A stretch of DNA of 64,000 nucleotides from Bryobacteraceae bacterium (GTDB taxonomy: Bacteria; Acidobacteriota; Terriglobia; Bryobacterales; Bryobacteraceae). Under the pieces are notes generated by a model. The model saw only the letters and a program-made list of their open reading frames with translations, was not told the origin of the DNA and searched no databases. Shown here in pieces: positions 54,549-62,437 of the stretch. A program made the translations under genes and the position numbers. How positions within the stretch are numbered: the first letter of the stretch is position 1; every line of letters starts with the position of its first letter. The stretch lies in contig CANGYQ010000006.1 in the NCBI GenBank assembly GCA_947458745.1, positions 1-64,000 on the forward strand. Reading direction: 5' to 3'.

Positions 54549-54827
54549 ATGTCTGACCCCTCCCCACTGATTGCTGAACTGCCCGCCGGCGCGATTCCCG
54601 GCATTGCCTTGGTGGTGAAGGTGAAGCGGCGGACGGCCCGGATGCGGGCGTGCTCAGAGATGGATGCCAAGGCCAAACTCTGTGCTGGACACCTGAAGCG
54701 TTGGTTCACCGCACCGGTGGCGGTCACTACGGAATTTGGGGCTGAACTTTACCGGTGTGAAAAGTGTCACACTATTTACTTGCCTCACCCTGAGGAGCAG
54801 CCTCGTACCGGCACGTTGTCCTGGTAA
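54549..54827 (+). CDS. small CxxC protein, unknown
   Basis: 92 residues, MSDPSPLIAELPAGAIPGIALVVKVKRRTARMRACSEMDAKAKLCAGHLKRWFTAPVAVTTEFGAELYRCEKCHTIYLPHPEEQPRTGTLSW. The CEKCHTIYLPHP segment and earlier cysteines suggest a zinc-ribbon-like fold. It has ordinary codon use for this genome, but no good ribosome-binding site was found. It may be a real small regulator or structural protein. Confidence 0.45.
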   Translation: MSDPSPLIAELPAGAIPGIALVVKVKRRTARMRACSEMDAKAKLCAGHLKRWFTAPVAVTTEFGAELYRCEKCHTIYLPHPEEQPRTGTLSW

Positions 54828-54850
54828 CGGATCTTTGGGGAAGGCACTGG

Positions 54851-54922
54851 GCGGGTGCAAACACCGCATCGGAGCAGGGATAGGTGGGTTTTTAAGGACC
54901 TGCTCCGATGCGGTTCGCCCGC
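54851..54922. repeat. long imperfect palindrome (16 + 7 bp arms)
   Basis: The arms ACCGCATCGGAGCAGG (54863-54878) and CCTGCTCCGATGCGGT (54899-54914) are perfectly complementary over 16 bp with a 20-nt loop. The stem continues outward, after a small internal bulge, with GCGGGTG (54851-54857) against CGCCCGC (54916-54922, one G-T pair). It lies 24 bp after the CxxC gene but has no U-tract. It may be a REP/MITE-like palindrome or part of a structured RNA. Confidence 0.65.
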
Positions 54923-55444
54923 GTAAGGGCTCTAGGACCGGACGTCACCGCGCGCAATTTGTGGTGAAGGCCCGCGTCCAAGCTACCTTCAGCCATCCCT
55001 CGCGTCAGCCAGCGCTCTCGCAGCCCTGGGCAAGATCAATTTCGTTGGTCCGGTTTCAAGGCCTTGTCTGCCAACACCGGTCGTTTTTCTACCCTTGAAG
55101 TGACGAGTGACAAAAAAACCCCTCTATTGCAACTTGCCTGCGGTTAAGTACGAACGGTTGTAAAACTGCCACCGCTCCCACGAGCACGAGACGTTGACTG
55201 CCCCGTTCGCCCATCACCGCCTGCCTGTTGCAACAGAGGGCAGGTTTGGAGTGAACTCCATCAATTCGCTTTCTAGGATTGCACGCGGAGGGCCAACCAT
55301 GCAAACGCCCCTCGGTCATTCATTCCAGGGCACTTGTTGTGAAGTGGGCCTTGCCCGCTGGGTCCGGTTGCCCAACTTGTGTGGCATCCTGACACACTGT
55401 CCCAATCCGGACACCGGGCGCGCGGTCGAGCTGACGGCGAAGCC

Positions 55445-55481
55445 CAACCGTATCTGAATGTTGTGCAGGCAGATACGGTTG
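55445..55481. repeat. 12-bp perfect inverted repeat upstream of the heparinase-like gene
   Basis: CAACCGTATCTG (55445-55456) and CAGATACGGTTG (55470-55481) are perfectly complementary with a 13-nt loop. It is about 75 bp before the proposed start at 55556. It could be an operator or a hairpin in the 5' leader. Confidence 0.6.
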
Positions 55482-55555
55482 AGTTTACCCCGAAACCCGG
55501 TAAGCGCACCCTGCTTCCGAGGTGGCGTCACCCGGATTGTGACAGACTGAAGGGG

Positions 55556-56917
55556 TTGACCCTGCTGCGCCGCCTTCGGGCATTCTGGCTATTGCTGACG
55601 CCTGCTCTGCTGATGGGGCAGGAGGAAGACTTTCGCGTCTATACGGAAGCTCCGCGGTTGTTCCTGCGGCCGGCGCGCTTGCGCCTCTTGAAGCGGGAGC
55701 GGGAGCGGCAGTCGATCCGCTGGCAGCAGTTTGACACCCTGATTTCAGGCAAGGCCCCGATGGCCGAACCGGCTTTCGCCTTTGCCCTTTACTCGATGAC
55801 CACCGGCAACAAGGTCTACTGTGACCAGGCGGAGCGGGCGGTGGGGAATGATCTGCGCCAGATGGCGATCGTGTTTGATTGGTGTGCCCGCCCCGCGATG
55901 GCGGACCGGATCAAGCAGGCGGCCGACCGTCTGAGCACCGCCAAGGATGTCCCGTCCGCCGCAGCGCGCGCCATGGCGGCGGCTGCGATGGCCGAGGCCG
56001 ACGCAGCCTGGAGCGAGGCGACGATGAAGGACATCGTCAACCGTTGGTGGCGCGGCACGATGGTGCCTTTCATCAAGAACGGCGGCTCGATCCCGCGGCC
56101 CGACACGCTGGCTCTGTTTGAGTTGTTGATCGTCATTCGCGACAACCTGAACCTCGACCTGCGGGATCCGGTCCAGGGCTACTTTCGCGATCTGCCGATT
56201 CTGCATCTGCTGAGCTACTATCCAGCCGCCTATCCCGGCCCCGAGAACGAATACCGCATCCCTTACTATTCCGATGATGGCGAGCCCGATTTGAAGCTGG
56301 CGGCCCGGTCCCGGGCGGCGGAATTGGCCATGGTGGCCTATGACAACAATGCGGTGGAAAGCCAAAGCCTGCAAAGTTGGCTGTTGCTGGACCGGTTTCT
56401 GCTGCGCGGCACCTACGGCATCGTCTACGAGTTTCTGTGGGCTAACCCCTACCAGCCGGGCATTACGTTTCACCATTTGCCGAATGTCTTTCACGATCGA
56501 CGCTCCGGCCGGCTGTATCTGCGGTCCACCTGGGAAGAGGACGCAACTTTCTTTATCTACGACCGCGGCAAGGGGCAGGTGTTTGATGCGGGCAAGCGGG
56601 CCGATGTGAACATCGCGGCGCAGAAGAAGCCCATCCGCATCGGGTGGGCCTCCGTGGTGCTGGGTGCGCCCCAAATGCAGATCGAAACCGGCTACTCGGT
56701 GGCGGAGCGGGGCGATCAACCGCTGGAACCAGGCGAGAAGCGGCCGGAGGAGACCTGGTTCCTGGTGGGCCTACCGCCCAATACCCGCTTCGACATCGAA
56801 CCGGATGACGAAGAGATGTACGAAGCCCGCACCGACCTGGGCGGCATTCTGGAACTGCACTACATCAAGCCCCGCCCCATGAAAGTCCGCATCCGGCAGA
56901 CGCCGGGGCAGCCTTAA
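55556..56917 (+). CDS. secreted heparinase II/III-like protein
   Basis: 453 residues from TTG 55556, which gives a signal peptide (MTLLRRLRAFWLLLTPALLMGQ); an upstream ATG at 55379 reads into non-coding sequence. The first ~280 residues look like an alpha/alpha toroid (ERAVGNDLRQMAIVFDWCARPAMADRIKQAADRL, then PDTLALFELLIVIRDNLNLDLRD). The rest is beta-rich (FHDRRSGRLYLRSTWEEDATFFIYDRGKGQ), as in heparinase/alginate-lyase-type polysaccharide lyases. It may act on an exopolysaccharide. The start is uncertain because GAAGGGG lies directly next to the TTG. Confidence 0.6.
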   Translation: MTLLRRLRAFWLLLTPALLMGQEEDFRVYTEAPRLFLRPARLRLLKRERERQSIRWQQFDTLISGKAPMAEPAFAFALYSMTTGNKVYCDQAERAVGNDLRQMAIVFDWCARPAMADRIKQAADRLSTAKDVPSAAARAMAAAAMAEADAAWSEATMKDIVNRWWRGTMVPFIKNGGSIPRPDTLALFELLIVIRDNLNLDLRDPVQGYFRDLPILHLLSYYPAAYPGPENEYRIPYYSDDGEPDLKLAARSRAAELAMVAYDNNAVESQSLQSWLLLDRFLLRGTYGIVYEFLWANPYQPGITFHHLPNVFHDRRSGRLYLRSTWEEDATFFIYDRGKGQVFDAGKRADVNIAAQKKPIRIGWASVVLGAPQMQIETGYSVAERGDQPLEPGEKRPEETWFLVGLPPNTRFDIEPDDEEMYEARTDLGGILELHYIKPRPMKVRIRQTPGQP

Positions 56918-56922
56918 CTCAC

Positions 56923-58275
56923 CTATCGCGCCGCCTCCAACCGCTCGCCAACGGCCAGCAGCAATTCTTCTGAGTAAGGCCGTCCGATCAACTGAACGCC
57001 CGCGCCGCCCATTGGTACCACTAGCGATGGCAGACCCAGCAGGTTCGCCCAGACCAATGGAAATGTGCCTTCAAACAGACCAATCTGCTTGGTGGGTGTC
57101 TCGTAGCGCCGCGCCCGGTGGGGGAAGGCGGTCATGCCGGCGGCGGGGTGCAGAATCACCGGCGTCTCCTGCATTTGGCGGAGCAGGGAAGCGCGCATCG
57201 AATCGCGGGCGGCCAGCACTTCCACCACCTGCCGGCCGGTGGGCGCGGGGCGGCTGGCGATCTGATCGAGAAATTCGGTGCCGGTCCAGTGCGTCTGGTC
57301 CCGGCGGCCTTCGATGTAGTCGCGGGTGAAGGGGGCGGGCAGTTCGGTGAACAGGAAGGACCACAGGTTGGGTGCGCGTTCCAGGCCACGGGGCGCAAAC
57401 TCGTCCACCATCATTCCGTCCAGCCCTGCCAACAGCTGCGCGGCGCGGGTGACGCTTTCCGCGCAGGCCACCTGGATGGGCGTTTGATAAAACTGGTGCC
57501 ACACGCCGATCCGGAGGCCGGTCAAGGACGGCAGTGGTCCCGGCACAAAGGGAACCGAGTACGGATCGTCGCTGTCGTAGCCTGCAAGCGTCTCAAACAG
57601 GATCCGGACATCGGCCACCGTGCGCGCCATCGGTCCGGCGACGCCCATCATGCCGCCCGGGTTGGCGATGGCGGGGTAATGCCCAGCTGCCGAAACGCGG
57701 CCCGGCGTGGGCTTCAAGCCCGCCAGACCGCAGCAATGGGCGGGCCAACGCACGGAGCCACCGCCATCGCTGCCGACTCCTCCCGCAGACATAAACGCTG
57801 CAATGGCGGCCGCTTCGCCACCACTAGAGCCACCTGGCGTCAGCGAAAGGTCCAGCGGATTGTTGGTGCGGCCAATCAGATGGTTATCGGATTCATAGTT
57901 GGCGAGAAACTCGGGTGTGCTGGTTTTGCCGACGATGATCGCCCCGGCAGCCTTTAACCGTTGCACGGCGGCGGAATCGCGTGACGCCCGGTGATCGGCC
58001 CGCAGTTTGCTGCCGCAGAAGGTGGGTTTCCCGGCGATGTCGAAGCAGTCCTTGATCGTCACCGTCAACCCCGCCAACGCTCCGGTGACCCCAGCCTCGG
58101 TTTGCTGGCGGGCCGTTTCCCGAGCCTCATCGGCATAGAGTTGAGTGAAGGCGTTCACCTCCGGGTTGCGGGCGCGGATTTCGCCCAAGTGCGCGTCCAA
58201 CAAATCCAGCGGCGAGATCTCGCGCGAACGCAGCAGGTCCAACTGGGCACCCAGCGTGTAGTGGTTCAGCTTCAC
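56923..58275 (-). CDS. amidase of the amidase-signature (AS) family
   Basis: 450 residues from GTG 58275 (MKLNHYTLGAQLDLLRSREISPLDLLDAHL). The AS-family catalytic residues are visible: Lys75 (TVTIKDCFDI), Ser150 (LTPGGSSGGEAAA) and the nucleophile Ser174 (DGGGSVRWPAH). It hydrolyses amide bonds; a role in glutamyl-tRNA amidation is unlikely because gatB and gatC are not nearby and the C-terminus differs. A much longer open frame runs upstream into moeA on the other strand and is not coding. Confidence 0.88.
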   Translation of the reverse strand: MKLNHYTLGAQLDLLRSREISPLDLLDAHLGEIRARNPEVNAFTQLYADEARETARQQTEAGVTGALAGLTVTIKDCFDIAGKPTFCGSKLRADHRASRDSAAVQRLKAAGAIIVGKTSTPEFLANYESDNHLIGRTNNPLDLSLTPGGSSGGEAAAIAAFMSAGGVGSDGGGSVRWPAHCCGLAGLKPTPGRVSAAGHYPAIANPGGMMGVAGPMARTVADVRILFETLAGYDSDDPYSVPFVPGPLPSLTGLRIGVWHQFYQTPIQVACAESVTRAAQLLAGLDGMMVDEFAPRGLERAPNLWSFLFTELPAPFTRDYIEGRRDQTHWTGTEFLDQIASRPAPTGRQVVEVLAARDSMRASLLRQMQETPVILHPAAGMTAFPHRARRYETPTKQIGLFEGTFPLVWANLLGLPSLVVPMGGAGVQLIGRPYSEELLLAVGERLEAAR

Positions 58276-58365
58276 GGCTTCAGCATATCGCTGAAGCGCC
58301 GCCGGGCACGCGGAGGGCACGCTAGACTGAAAGCAGAGTAGGCCCCTGGCAGCGCCGCTTGAAGC

Positions 58366-59550
58366 ATGACAGTCTCTTTTGAAGAAGGCCGCCGCCTCGT
58401 CCTGGCGCAAGCCGCTCAGCTGGCACCCACGCCCATGGTGGAGCAGGTGCCGATTCTTGAGGCTTCCGGCCGTGTTCTGGCCGCATCCATCCCCGCTGAT
58501 CGTGATTACCCGCCCGTTGCCCGCAGCATCCGTGACGGCTTTGCCGTCCATAGCGTTGACCTGCCGGGCCGTCTGCGCGTGATCGGTGAAGTGCGTGCGG
58601 GGGAGACTTTCTCTGGAAACGTAGCTCGCGGTGAAGCCGTCGAAATTTTCACGGGGGCTCCTGTGCCCGCCGGGGTGGATCAAGTGGTGATGGTGGAACA
58701 CACGTCGCGCGCCGGAGACTTTATGGTGACCGAGCGCCCAAGTGTATCCGGAGAATTCATCAACCCGGCCGGTGCCGAGATTCGCGCTGGAGCAGCCATG
58801 CTGACGCTGGGCCGCCGGCTGGGCTTTGCGGAGATTGCCGCGCTGGCCACCGTGGGTGTCACGGAAGTGCCCGTCTACGCCCGGCCGCGGGTGGCCATTC
58901 TGGCTACGGGCGATGAGGTGGTGGAGATTGCGGCGCTGCCGCGTGACAATCAGGTCCGCAACTCCAATAGCTACTCGATCGCCGCCCAAGTGCTGCGCGC
59001 CGGGGGCATCCCGGAAATTCTGCCCGTCGCGCGCGACACGATGGAGAGCACCCGCGCCGCGATAGAGCGGGGCCTGACGGCTGATCTGCTGCTGCTGTCG
59101 GGTGGCGTCTCGGCCGGCAAGTACGATCTAGTGGAGACCGTGCTTGCGGAGATGGGCGCGGAAAGCTTCTTTGATCGCGTGCTGATCCAGCCCGGGCAGC
59201 CGCTGGTGTTTGGCCAGGTGGCGGGCAGGATGTTCTTTGGCCTGCCCGGCAACCCTGCCTCGACGATGGTGACGTTTGAGATATTTGCCCGCGCGGCGGT
59301 GGAGTTGCTGGCGGGTGAAGCCGCGCCTTTGCTGCCGATCCTCGAAGCGCCGCTTTCTGTGCCGTTTGCCCACAAGACCGGCCTGACGCGCTTCCTGCCC
59401 GCCACCCTCGACGGCGGCCGCATCACTCCGGTACGCTGGCAGGGGTCGAGCGATGTAGCCGCTCTCGCCCGGGCCAACTGCTTTCTGGTGGCCCGCGCGG
59501 ACCGCTCCAGTTGGAATGAGGGCGACCTGATCGGCGTCTTAATGAAATGA
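58366..59550 (+). CDS. moeA: molybdopterin molybdotransferase MoeA
   Basis: 394 residues. MoeA-N/III/IV domains are in order: VPILEASGRVLAASIPADRDYPPVARSIRDGFAVHS at the N-terminus, then the MoCF domain with LATGDEVVEI and LLSGGVSAGKYDLVE, and FFGLPGNPASTMVTFE towards the C-terminus. It inserts molybdenum into molybdopterin. It overlaps moaC as ATGA. Confidence 0.95.
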   Translation: MTVSFEEGRRLVLAQAAQLAPTPMVEQVPILEASGRVLAASIPADRDYPPVARSIRDGFAVHSVDLPGRLRVIGEVRAGETFSGNVARGEAVEIFTGAPVPAGVDQVVMVEHTSRAGDFMVTERPSVSGEFINPAGAEIRAGAAMLTLGRRLGFAEIAALATVGVTEVPVYARPRVAILATGDEVVEIAALPRDNQVRNSNSYSIAAQVLRAGGIPEILPVARDTMESTRAAIERGLTADLLLLSGGVSAGKYDLVETVLAEMGAESFFDRVLIQPGQPLVFGQVAGRMFFGLPGNPASTMVTFEIFARAAVELLAGEAAPLLPILEAPLSVPFAHKTGLTRFLPATLDGGRITPVRWQGSSDVAALARANCFLVARADRSSWNEGDLIGVLMK

Positions 59551-60041
59551 AGAAACCCGCAAACACTTCTGCTTTGTCGCATTACGACGCCCAGGGCCAG
59601 GCCCGCATGGTCGATGTCTCGGCCAAGCTGTCCACCAAGCGGATGGCCAAGGCCCATGCCTTCGTGAAGCTGTCTAAGGCCGTGCTGAAGGCGCTGCCGG
59701 ACAACCCCAAGGGCGATCCGCTGGAGACCGCGAAGCTGGCGGGCATTATGGCGGCCAAGCGCACCTCGGAACTGATCCCGATGTGCCACCCGCTGCCGCT
59801 GTCGCATGTCCAGGTGGATGCGAGAGTCGAGAAGGGTGGAGTGCGGATTGAAGCCTCCGCCAGCACCACCGGACCCACCGGTGTCGAAATGGAAGCGCTG
59901 ACCGCGGCCAGCGTGGCGGCGCTCACGGTCTACGATATGACCAAGGCGCTCGATAAGTCGATTGAGATAACTGACCTCTACTTGCTCGAAAAGACCGGCG
60001 GCAAGAGCGGTGACTACAAACGGCCGAGGAAGAAATCATGA
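59547..60041 (+). CDS. moaC: cyclic pyranopterin monophosphate synthase MoaC
   Basis: 164 residues. The family signatures are complete: LSHYDAQGQARMVDVSAKLSTKRMAKAHAFV near the start, AAKRTSELIPMCHPLPLSHVQV with the catalytic His, and STTGPTGVEMEALTAASVAALTVYDMTKALDKSIEITDLYLLEKTGGKSGDY at the end. It acts after MoaA in the first step of molybdopterin synthesis. It overlaps moeA upstream and the VWA gene downstream, both as ATGA. Confidence 0.96.
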   Translation: MKKPANTSALSHYDAQGQARMVDVSAKLSTKRMAKAHAFVKLSKAVLKALPDNPKGDPLETAKLAGIMAAKRTSELIPMCHPLPLSHVQVDARVEKGGVRIEASASTTGPTGVEMEALTAASVAALTVYDMTKALDKSIEITDLYLLEKTGGKSGDYKRPRKKS

Positions 60042-61123
60042 ACAAGCTGCTACCCCTGTTGTTGGTGCTGAACTTGCCAGGGCTGAATCTGGCGGGTCAA
60101 GAACCGGCCAAAAGCAAAAAAGACGAGCCGAAGGATCTCGTGATCCGGACGCGCGTCAACGTCGTCATCGCGCCCACGACGGTCCTCACCAAGGACGGCG
60201 GCTACGTGAACGGCCTGGAGCCCCGGGACTTCCAGTTGTTGGACAACGGTAAGCCGCAAGACATCAACGAAGATGTCAGCTTCATCCCCATTTCATTGGT
60301 GGTGCTGGTGCAGTCCAGCGCGCAGACCGAGAAGGTGCTGCCTTCGATCCAGAAAATGGGCGCGATGCTGGAAGGCCTGGTGCTGGGCGAACAGGGCGAG
60401 GCGGCCATTGTCGCCTTTGACCACCGTATCCAGAAGTTGACCGACTTCACCAACGACGGCATCAAGTTCCGCGATGGCCTGGGCAAGCTGAAGCCGGGCA
60501 GCTACACGTCACGCATGACCGATGCCGTGATTGAGGCGGCCCGCATGCTGAAGAACCGCCCGGCCAACCGGCGCAAGGTGATTCTGTTGATTAGCGAGAC
60601 CAAGGACGGCGGCAGCGAAGGCCGCGTGCGCGATGCGCTGCTGGACATCCAGTTCGGCAACATCATCGTCTATCCGGTGAACATGTCGCGCTGGCTGAAC
60701 AAGCTGAACGTGCCCGCGCAAGCGCCCCGCCCGTCGCCCGTGCCGGTCGCGGCCCGCCCACTTCCCGCCGGCATGCCGCAAACGCCGAATTCAGCGATGC
60801 AGATGGGCTACGGCGGCACCTTCGGCAGCGTACTGCCCGCCATCCAGGAGATCTTCACCGCCGCGAAGGCGATCTTTGTGGACAACCCGCAGGAAGTCTA
60901 TTCGAAGTACTCCGGCGGCACCGAACAGAACTTCACCGGCCTGAAGGGGCTGGAGGAAGCGATTGTCAAAATCGGCGAAGAGCTGCACAGCCAATACCTG
61001 CTTAGCTACAACCCCAACACGGCCACCGAAGGCGGCTGGCACACGATTCAGGTAGTGGTGAAGAAACCGGGTCTCGAAGTCCGCACCCGCCGCGGCTATT
61101 GGGCCGCTGCCCAGCCCAACTAG
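60038..61123 (+). CDS. secreted VWFA-related protein (acidobacterial type)
   Basis: 361 residues with a signal peptide (MNKLLPLLLVLNLPGLNLAG). The VWA-like domain opens IRTRVNVVIAPTTVLTKDGGYVNGLEPRDFQLLDNGKPQDI and continues to LVVLVQSSAQTEK; a C-terminal stretch (QYLLSYNPNTATEGGWHTIQVVVKKPGLEVRTRRGYW) matches the acidobacterial VWFA-related family. The MIDAS pattern DxSxS is not kept (LVQSSAQT). It overlaps moaC as ATGA, so it is translationally coupled to molybdenum-cofactor synthesis, an unexpected pairing. Confidence 0.85.
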   Translation: MNKLLPLLLVLNLPGLNLAGQEPAKSKKDEPKDLVIRTRVNVVIAPTTVLTKDGGYVNGLEPRDFQLLDNGKPQDINEDVSFIPISLVVLVQSSAQTEKVLPSIQKMGAMLEGLVLGEQGEAAIVAFDHRIQKLTDFTNDGIKFRDGLGKLKPGSYTSRMTDAVIEAARMLKNRPANRRKVILLISETKDGGSEGRVRDALLDIQFGNIIVYPVNMSRWLNKLNVPAQAPRPSPVPVAARPLPAGMPQTPNSAMQMGYGGTFGSVLPAIQEIFTAAKAIFVDNPQEVYSKYSGGTEQNFTGLKGLEEAIVKIGEELHSQYLLSYNPNTATEGGWHTIQVVVKKPGLEVRTRRGYWAAAQPN

Positions 61124-61362
61124 GGCCTGTGCACCGTCGCCCATTGACTAAAGCATCGCGAGTTTTCGACGGGATTGCTTCCACGAGTACTCGCAAATGC
61201 CTTGAGAGGGGCCGCCGCTCCCACCGCTCCCTTGCGGTCACGGCTCTGTGTTAGCTGCTTGCTCGGAACGCCCTTTCCGGGCCGCCATGCGCAAGCATAC
61301 GGTCTGCCGAGTCTTGAGGCGGAAAGCAGCCGTAGCACCGATAGGGCGCCGTGTCAGCAGGG

Positions 61363-62121
61363 CTAACGCCGCAGCAGCAGATACGTCGTCACCGGCAAGC
61401 TGCCTTCTTCCCGGATCGTGAACCCTGCATCCTTCGCCGCCCCGGCCCACCACGGCCGGCCACGGGTGCCACCGTGCGTCAGTGCGGGCCCAAAGGCCAG
61501 CTTGCCCCAGAAATCGTTCTCCACCACCATCAGCAAAAAATCGCCACCCGGCTTCAAGACGCGCGCCGCTTCCCGCAGAGCCGTCTTGCTGCCTTCGCGA
61601 TTCAGGTGATCGACAGCATAGGCGCTGACGATGGCGTCGAAAGTGGCATCGTCAAACGGCAACCGGCGCATGTCGGCGGTCTCAATCGTGGCCCGCTTGC
61701 TGACCCCGGCTGCATCCAGGTTGCGGCGCAGCCGCTCCTGAGGACTCTCGCCCGGCCCAAAGTGCTCTTCAAACGAAGACCCAAACAGATCGGAAGCCAC
61801 CAGTGTCGCCTGCGGCCGGGCCCGCAGCACCATGATTGCCGACCGTCCCGTCCCCGCTCCAATATCGAGCACCCGTCCCGTGCCCGCCTGCATGAAATTC
61901 GGTGTCGGCAGACTAGCCACCCCATTGATGTCCACCCCAAACCGGATCATCAAAAACACCACCGCCGCCCAAGCCGAGCCGACGCCCAAGACCACCACCA
62001 GCCACTTCGCCCACCGGAACAGAACGGCGCAAAGCAGCCCGGCAGCCAGCACGGCAAACGCGGCTAGGTGGCCGTAGTTGAGCCACCAGGGATAACCGAA
62101 ATCGAGATGTGGTGCGGGCAT
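61363..62121 (-). CDS. membrane-anchored class I SAM-dependent methyltransferase
   Basis: 252 residues. Two N-terminal membrane helices (about 15-35 and 40-60, LAAFAVLAAGLLCAVLFRW and VVVLGVGSAWAAVVFLMI) are followed by a methyltransferase domain with motif I RVLDIGAGTGRSAIMVLRARP and later FDAIVSAYAVDHL and VLKPGGDFLLMVVE. The substrate is unknown; a membrane lipid or quinone is plausible. ATG 62121 gives the membrane anchor. Confidence 0.85.
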   Translation of the reverse strand: MPAPHLDFGYPWWLNYGHLAAFAVLAAGLLCAVLFRWAKWLVVVLGVGSAWAAVVFLMIRFGVDINGVASLPTPNFMQAGTGRVLDIGAGTGRSAIMVLRARPQATLVASDLFGSSFEEHFGPGESPQERLRRNLDAAGVSKRATIETADMRRLPFDDATFDAIVSAYAVDHLNREGSKTALREAARVLKPGGDFLLMVVENDFWGKLAFGPALTHGGTRGRPWWAGAAKDAGFTIREEGSLPVTTYLLLRR

Positions 62122-62167
62122 TTGTTAGGGCCTTCCGTCGTTGAGTCAAATTCCAACTGAACATGAC

Positions 62168-62362
62168 TCAAGCCGAGGCATGCGCGGCCAAGCTCTCCAG
62201 GTACAAGGCAATCGCTTCCTTGACGTTCTGTTCTGCTTCTTCCAAGCTCTCACCTTGTGTGTGGCATCCAGGCAAAGCCGGAACGGACGCCACATAGCCA
62301 CCTTCAGCAGACCACTCAAAGAAGACGGAAAAGGTGGGCTCTTGGGCAATCTTGCGTGCCAT
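62168..62362 (-). CDS. orphan HicB-family protein
   Basis: 64 residues from ATG 62362, MARKIAQEPTFSVFFEWSAEGGYVASVPALPGCHTQGESLEEAEQNVKEAIALYLESLAAHASA. The fold is the same as the HicB at 9624 (GGYVASVPALPGCHTQ, EAIALYLESL). No hicA lies on either side (the neighbours are a methyltransferase and a coiled-coil protein). Orphan HicB-like proteins are common; it may be a leftover antitoxin or have a different role. Confidence 0.85.
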   Translation of the reverse strand: MARKIAQEPTFSVFFEWSAEGGYVASVPALPGCHTQGESLEEAEQNVKEAIALYLESLAAHASA

Positions 62363-62437
62363 CACCCCAATTCTAGGCTGTCGCAATCGAATGCGCAAAA
62401 AGAGGCCGGCACTCAAATGGGGGCACCGGATGGCCGC

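Larger units (their letters stand above)
54828..55555. other. 730-bp non-coding region with two strong inverted repeats
   Basis: No convincing gene is present; the short frames on both strands lack family character and ribosome-binding sites. It holds the long hairpin at 54851-54922 and the 12-bp inverted repeat at 55445-55481, each listed separately. The part around 55100-55300 is lower in GC. Confidence 0.5.

Noticed and set aside
53978..54556. Open frames across the RNase P RNA gene on both strands
   Set aside because: They cross conserved RNase P landmarks and have no protein family character.
55194..55457. An 87-codon frame in the gap before the heparinase-like gene
   Set aside because: Cys- and Arg-rich composition without a ribosome-binding site or homology; likely chance.
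58276..58989. N-terminal extension of the amidase to 58989
   Set aside because: Antisense to moeA; the amidase family begins near GTG 58275.
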